Shown here one piece after another: positions 60,564-64,000 of a DNA stretch of 64,000 nt (positions are counted from its first letter, which is position 1; each line of letters opens with the position of its first letter). The translations under genes were made by a program, and so were the position numbers. Below the pieces are notes generated by a model that worked only from the letters and a program-made list of their open reading frames with translations, ran no database searches and had not been told where the DNA came from. The stretch spans positions 248,001 through 312,000 of the forward strand of contig NZ_CP053848.1 in NCBI RefSeq assembly GCF_013201605.1. Reading direction: 5' to 3'. The stretch is from Campylobacter ornithocola (lineage in GTDB: Bacteria; Campylobacterota; Campylobacteria; Campylobacterales; Campylobacteraceae).

Positions 60564-61095
60564 AAACGACAAAAGCTTAGAAGAAGCTGATATATTAAAA
60601 ATATTGATTTATTCTTTTTCTTTTGTGGCACTTTGTGCAATTTTGATCTTGTTTTTAATTATGCCCTTTTTAAAAGAGTATAAAATACAGTATTCAAGAT
60701 TAGCCACACAACAAATTCAAAATACTAAGGCATTAAATGAATTGCAAACTTTGGAAAAAGTTATTGATGATTTTAAAAAAATTAATACACAAAAACTAGC
60801 CCAAATTAACGCGGAATTTTCACAAAAAGAATTATTAGAATTTATGAAAAATTATTTCGATGATATTAAAATCAATCTTACTCCTATTAAAAAAGAGCAA
60901 GAGTATTTAAAATATCAATTTGGAGTTAGTGTAAAGATGAAAAATCCTCAAGCTTTCTATTCTTTTTTAAATGATTTACAAAAATATAAAAATTTAATTG
61001 AAATTAGTACTCCTATTGAGTTTAAATCAGAAGAAAAACACATTAATCTTAAATTTAAGATCAAGGTGTTTTATGCACAAGCTATTCAAAAATAA
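60556..61095 (+). CDS. PilO-like inner-membrane protein
   Basis: 179 aa with one transmembrane helix at about 15-37, coiled coil (about 42-85), then a ferredoxin-like domain (ISTPIEFKSEEKHINLKFKIKVFY end). This is the PilO/GspM plan. Eight-base overlap with the PilN-like gene. Its 3' end overlaps the convergent lipoprotein gene by 14 bases. The three-gene set may belong to the type II secretion-like DNA uptake machinery of Campylobacter; this is inference from topology and order. Confidence 0.62.
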   Translation: MSKNDKSLEEADILKILIYSFSFVALCAILILFLIMPFLKEYKIQYSRLATQQIQNTKALNELQTLEKVIDDFKKINTQKLAQINAEFSQKELLEFMKNYFDDIKINLTPIKKEQEYLKYQFGVSVKMKNPQAFYSFLNDLQKYKNLIEISTPIEFKSEEKHINLKFKIKVFYAQAIQK

Positions 61096-61876
61096 TTACT
61101 TCATTGTTTTGATATGGAGTGGTTTTTACTTCTTCATCATTTTGTTTTATATCTTGAACTTCTGAGTTTTCTCGTGTTTTTAGTTCTTCTTTGATTTCTT
61201 TTATGCTAGTTTTTAAACTAGATGCGATTTCTTTATAAAAAGCAACAAAAACTTTATCAATTTCTAAAGCACTTGCTGCAAGAGATTCATTAACTTGCGT
61301 TGGAACAGCACTATATACTTGTCTAAAACTTTCTATACTCGCTTGCCCCTTTATAGGATAATTTAGAGTAATAGGATCGTTTAATTTTGCTGAGCTTGTT
61401 GTACTTTGAAAAGTATCTTCTTGATGTAAATTATTCAAACGACTTTGAGCTTCTAAAATAATCATAAAAGAAGATTCTATACTATCGCCCCCAAGACTTG
61501 AATTTCTTGTAACTTTATCTTCGTATAAATTAGCGTTAATTACAATATTAAAAATATAATCAGGATTTTCATTGTCGATAATATATCCTTTGCTTTGAAG
61601 CAATGCTTTGCTATCTTCTAAAAGTTGTTTTTTGAGTAATTCTAAGCTTTTATTGATTCTTTGATTTAGAGTAGATTGCTCAAAATATGAACTATAAAAA
61701 GTACTTTTTATAATTTCTACATCATTGACTTTAACTTTAGGACTATTGGCATTTGTGTAATTGTGTTCTTCAAAAGTGCTTTTAAAATTTGGCATAGAAA
61801 TATAATAAGTTTTTTGATTACCAGTGCAAGCACTTAAAAATAAAATTATACTGAAAAATAATAATATTTTTTTCAT
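61082..61876 (-). CDS. lipoprotein, possible HpaA-like
   Basis: 264 aa with a clear lipobox: hydrophobic signal KILLFFSIILFLSAC with Cys17. After a Tyr-rich start (TYYISMPNF) it contains a mixed alpha/beta region (KKQLLEDSKALLQSKGYII), a Ser/Thr-rich part, and a Lys/Glu-rich C-terminus without strong structure. The middle part loosely resembles Helicobacter HpaA (SKGYxI, long helices), but I am not certain. Counterpart position: Cj0406, the lipoprotein before lgt in C. jejuni. Divergent from lgt, which would lipidate it. Confidence 0.78.
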   Translation of the reverse strand: MKKILLFFSIILFLSACTGNQKTYYISMPNFKSTFEEHNYTNANSPKVKVNDVEIIKSTFYSSYFEQSTLNQRINKSLELLKKQLLEDSKALLQSKGYIIDNENPDYIFNIVINANLYEDKVTRNSSLGGDSIESSFMIILEAQSRLNNLHQEDTFQSTTSSAKLNDPITLNYPIKGQASIESFRQVYSAVPTQVNESLAASALEIDKVFVAFYKEIASSLKTSIKEIKEELKTRENSEVQDIKQNDEEVKTTPYQNNEVIIFE

Positions 61877-61948
61877 TTTGTCCCCTTATGTTTTTTATAA
61901 TTATAACAATTTTTTGCTATATTATATGTTTTATAATAAAGGCTTTTT

Positions 61949-62764
61949 ATGGATTTTTGGCAAAATATTTATGCAAATTTTGATGTGATAGCTTTTGATA
62001 TTTTTGGTTTAAAAGTGCATTGGTATGGCATTATGTATGTATTAGCTTTACTTGTTGCTTTAATGGTTGCAAAATACTATGCTATTAAGGATAATATGGG
62101 AATTTCTAAAGCTATGCTTGATAGTTATTTTATATGGGTAGAAATTGGAGTAATTTTAGGAGCAAGAATAGGCTATATTTTAATTTATGATACACATACT
62201 TTATGGTATCTTATACATCCTTGGCAAATTTTTAATCCTTTTTATAATGGAGAATTTGTAGGAATTAGAGGTATGAGTTATCATGGAGCTGTTATAGGAT
62301 TTTTGATTGCTACTTATGCTTTTTGTAAAAAAAATAGGCAAAATTTATGGAAATACCTTGATCTAGTAGCTATTAGTGTACCATGTGGTTATATTTTTGG
62401 TCGTATAGGAAATTTTTTAAATCAAGAATTATTTGGTAGAGTTACAGAAGTGTCTTGGGGTATTTATGTTGATGGAATATTGCGTCATCCTTCACAGCTT
62501 TATGAAGCGTTTTTAGAAGGCTTTGTTGTTTTTGTTATTTTGTTATTGATAAAAAAATTCAGAAGATATAATGGAGAATTGATTGCTTATTATACGATTT
62601 TATATGCCCTAGCACGCTTTGTGTGTGAATTTTTTAGAGAGCCTGATTTTGGTATAGGCTTTGTTGCTTTTGGTATGAGTATGGGTCAAATATTAAGTTT
62701 ATTGATGTTTTTTTTAGGACTATTTTTATCTTTTTATTTAAGAAATATTAAAAAAAATTTATAA
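61949..62764 (+). CDS. lgt: prolipoprotein diacylglyceryl transferase Lgt
   Basis: Transfers diacylglycerol to the lipobox cysteine of prolipoproteins in the inner membrane. The 271 aa have seven hydrophobic segments, the essential HGG-like motif [12 protein letters not shown] near residue 106 and the Lgt signature [14 protein letters not shown] near 151. A conserved Arg lies in [11 protein letters not shown] near 227. Length and order (lipoprotein, lgt, frdC) match C. jejuni. Confidence 0.95.
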   Translation: MDFWQNIYANFDVIAFDIFGLKVHWYGIMYVLALLVALMVAKYYAIKDNMGISKAMLDSYFIWVEIGVILGARIGYILIYDTHTLWYLIHPWQIFNPFYNGEFVGIRGMSYHGAVIGFLIATYAFCKKNRQNLWKYLDLVAISVPCGYIFGRIGNFLNQELFGRVTEVSWGIYVDGILRHPSQLYEAFLEGFVVFVILLLIKKFRRYNGELIAYYTILYALARFVCEFFREPDFGIGFVAFGMSMGQILSLLMFFLGLFLSFYLRNIKKNL

Positions 62765-62793
62765 ATTTTTATTTATTTTAAGAATAAAAGTTC

Positions 62794-62799
62794 TATAAT
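62794..62799 (+). promoter_or_regulatory. -10 element for frdCAB
   Basis: TATAAT 42 bases upstream of the frdC start, with AAAAGGAG as ribosome site. Confidence 0.5.
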
Positions 62800-62841
62800 T
62801 GCTCCGATATTAAAACTTATCAACTTTTAAAAGGAGTAAAT

Positions 62842-63621
62842 ATGAGCCAACTCATTGAAGGTTTTTTAGGCAAGAGTATTGATGGCAAAAAAAGTAAAAT
62901 GCCAGCAAAACTTGACTATATTCAAAGTGCAACAGGCTTGATTTTAGGCTTGTTTATGTGGGCACATATGTTTTTCGTTTCTACCATTTTGGTTAGTGAT
63001 GATTTTTTTGATTCAGTGGTTCACTTTTTAGAACTAAAATTTATCATTAATAGCCCTATGATGAGCTACATCACTTCTTTCTTAGCTGCCTGTGTTTTGG
63101 TTATTTTCTTTGTACATGCAGGTCTTGCAATGAGAAAATTTCCAATTAATTTTAGACAATATCAACTTTGTAGAACACACTTAAAATATATGAATCATGG
63201 TGATTCATCTTTATGGTGGGTTCAAGCTGCAACTGGTTTTGTAATGTTTTTCTTGGGTTCTGCACACTTAATTTTTGTTATTACTAATGCAGATAAAATT
63301 AGTGCTGATATGTCAGGTGATAGAGTAGTAAGTCATTTTATGTGGTTATTTTACATCGCCTTATTAATCTGTGTGGAGTTGCATGGAAGTATTGGTCTTT
63401 ATAGATTATGTGTAAAATGGGGTTGGTTTGAAGGTGAAGATGCAAAAGAAAGTCGTAAAAAACTTAAAAAAGCAAAATGGTTTATTAGTATTTTCTTCTT
63501 AGTTTTAGGTGTATTAAGCTTAGCTGCATTTGCGAAAATAGGCTTTAATAATTACCAAAACAACTCTGTAGCACAAATAGTAAAAACTTATGATGGAGCT
63601 AAATATGAACATACAATATAG
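62842..63621 (+). CDS. frdC: fumarate reductase cytochrome b subunit FrdC
   Basis: Membrane anchor and quinol site of the fumarate reductase used as terminal or succinate-oxidising enzyme. The 259 aa have five transmembrane helices with conserved heme-ligand histidines ([35 protein letters not shown]), matching the diheme Wolinella-type FrdC. The stop overlaps the frdA start by 17 bases. Confidence 0.95.
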   Translation: MSQLIEGFLGKSIDGKKSKMPAKLDYIQSATGLILGLFMWAHMFFVSTILVSDDFFDSVVHFLELKFIINSPMMSYITSFLAACVLVIFFVHAGLAMRKFPINFRQYQLCRTHLKYMNHGDSSLWWVQAATGFVMFFLGSAHLIFVITNADKISADMSGDRVVSHFMWLFYIALLICVELHGSIGLYRLCVKWGWFEGEDAKESRKKLKKAKWFISIFFLVLGVLSLAAFAKIGFNNYQNNSVAQIVKTYDGAKYEHTI

Positions 63622-64000
63622 TGATGCTTTAGTTATCGGTGGTGGTCTTGCAGGTTTAAGAGCTGCTATTGAAGTTGCAAAAAGTGGTCAAAGTGTAACT
63701 TTATTAAGTATTTGTCCAGTTAAAAGATCTCACTCAGCTGCTGTACAAGGTGGTATGCAAGCTAGTTTAGGAAACAGTGTTAAAGGCGAGGGAGACAATG
63801 AAGATGTGCATTTTGCTGATACTGTAAAAGGATCAGATTGGGGTTGTGATCAAGAAGTTGCAAGAATGTTTGCACAAACTGCTCCAAAAGCTGTACGTGA
63901 ACTTGCTGCTTGGGGTGTGCCTTGGACTAGGGTTACAAAAGGACCTAGAACTGTAGTTATCAATGCTCAAAAAACTACCATCGAAGAAAAAGAAGAAGCA
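63605..64000 (+). CDS. frdA: fumarate reductase flavoprotein FrdA (5' part, runs off the window)
   Basis: First 132 codons of the FAD subunit. N-terminal Rossmann motif [14 protein letters not shown], the FAD-histidine region [17 protein letters not shown] (His for covalent FAD) and [20 protein letters not shown] are present. ATG at 63605 lies within frdC in another frame. The interrupted gene should be followed by frdB. Confidence 0.95.
   Translation, partial: MNIQYSDALVIGGGLAGLRAAIEVAKSGQSVTLLSICPVKRSHSAAVQGGMQASLGNSVKGEGDNEDVHFADTVKGSDWGCDQEVARMFAQTAPKAVRELAAWGVPWTRVTKGPRTVVINAQKTTIEEKEEA

Overview
The window reads as one contiguous stretch of a Campylobacter chromosome, most likely a member of the C. 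lari group. The DNA is very AT-rich, promoters look like TATAAT-type -10 boxes usually without a clear -35, and genes are tightly packed with ATGA/TAATG overlaps. Several gene blocks match C. jejuni order as I remember it: katA with its ankyrin partner, fabG/acpS, acpP-fabF-accA, kpsMT-ED-F and kpsC-kpsS-(Cj1412)-P450-(Cj1410), nusA/HP0268/miaB, and lipoprotein-lgt-frdCA. The blocks are joined differently from C. jejuni.

Layout. 1-4.3 kb: cell wall (mraY, edge of murD), glycolysis (gpmI), fatty acid synthesis (fabG, acpS) and fliL. 4.4-16.5 kb: two paralogous YheO-type PAS/HTH regulators, catalase plus ankyrin protein, argH coupled to a DcuA/B transporter, and a ridA-dcuC-metC-fumarate lyase-MmgE/PrpD cluster that probably feeds a fumarate-yielding catabolic route. 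16.6-22.3 kb: feoAB, tenA, acpP-fabF-accA and tRNA-Phe(GAA). 22.2-52.7 kb: a group 2/3-type capsule locus. It starts with export genes kpsM-T-E-D-F, then a variable block, and ends with kpsC-kpsS. 52.8-64 kb: conserved housekeeping and membrane genes, including a P450 cluster, nusA, miaB, an unannotated PilM/N/O-like triad, lgt, frdC and the start of frdA.

The capsule block combines two chemistries. A TagD-type cytidylyltransferase, a LicD-family protein and a TPR-TagF-GT4 fusion point to CDP-glycerol and phosphoglycerol transfer. hddA-gmhA-hddC plus a GDP-heptose 4,6-dehydratase, an RmlC-like epimerase and a reductase point to a GDP-6-deoxy-heptose. Two glycosyltransferases with an N-terminal discoidin-like domain share an identical 590 bp 5' segment and differ in their catalytic halves. 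Poly-G tracts (G9, G7), a frameshifted reductase paralog and two SGNH-like paralogs indicate active diversification.

The best candidate for an undescribed system is a five-gene minus-strand operon (45258-47531) inserted between the variable capsule genes and kpsC. It encodes two tandem, divergent DUF2589-family proteins and three small unknown proteins, behind a promoter covered by nested perfect palindromes (24 and 40 bp). All functional calls here rest on reading the sequence and on remembered family knowledge; no database search was run.
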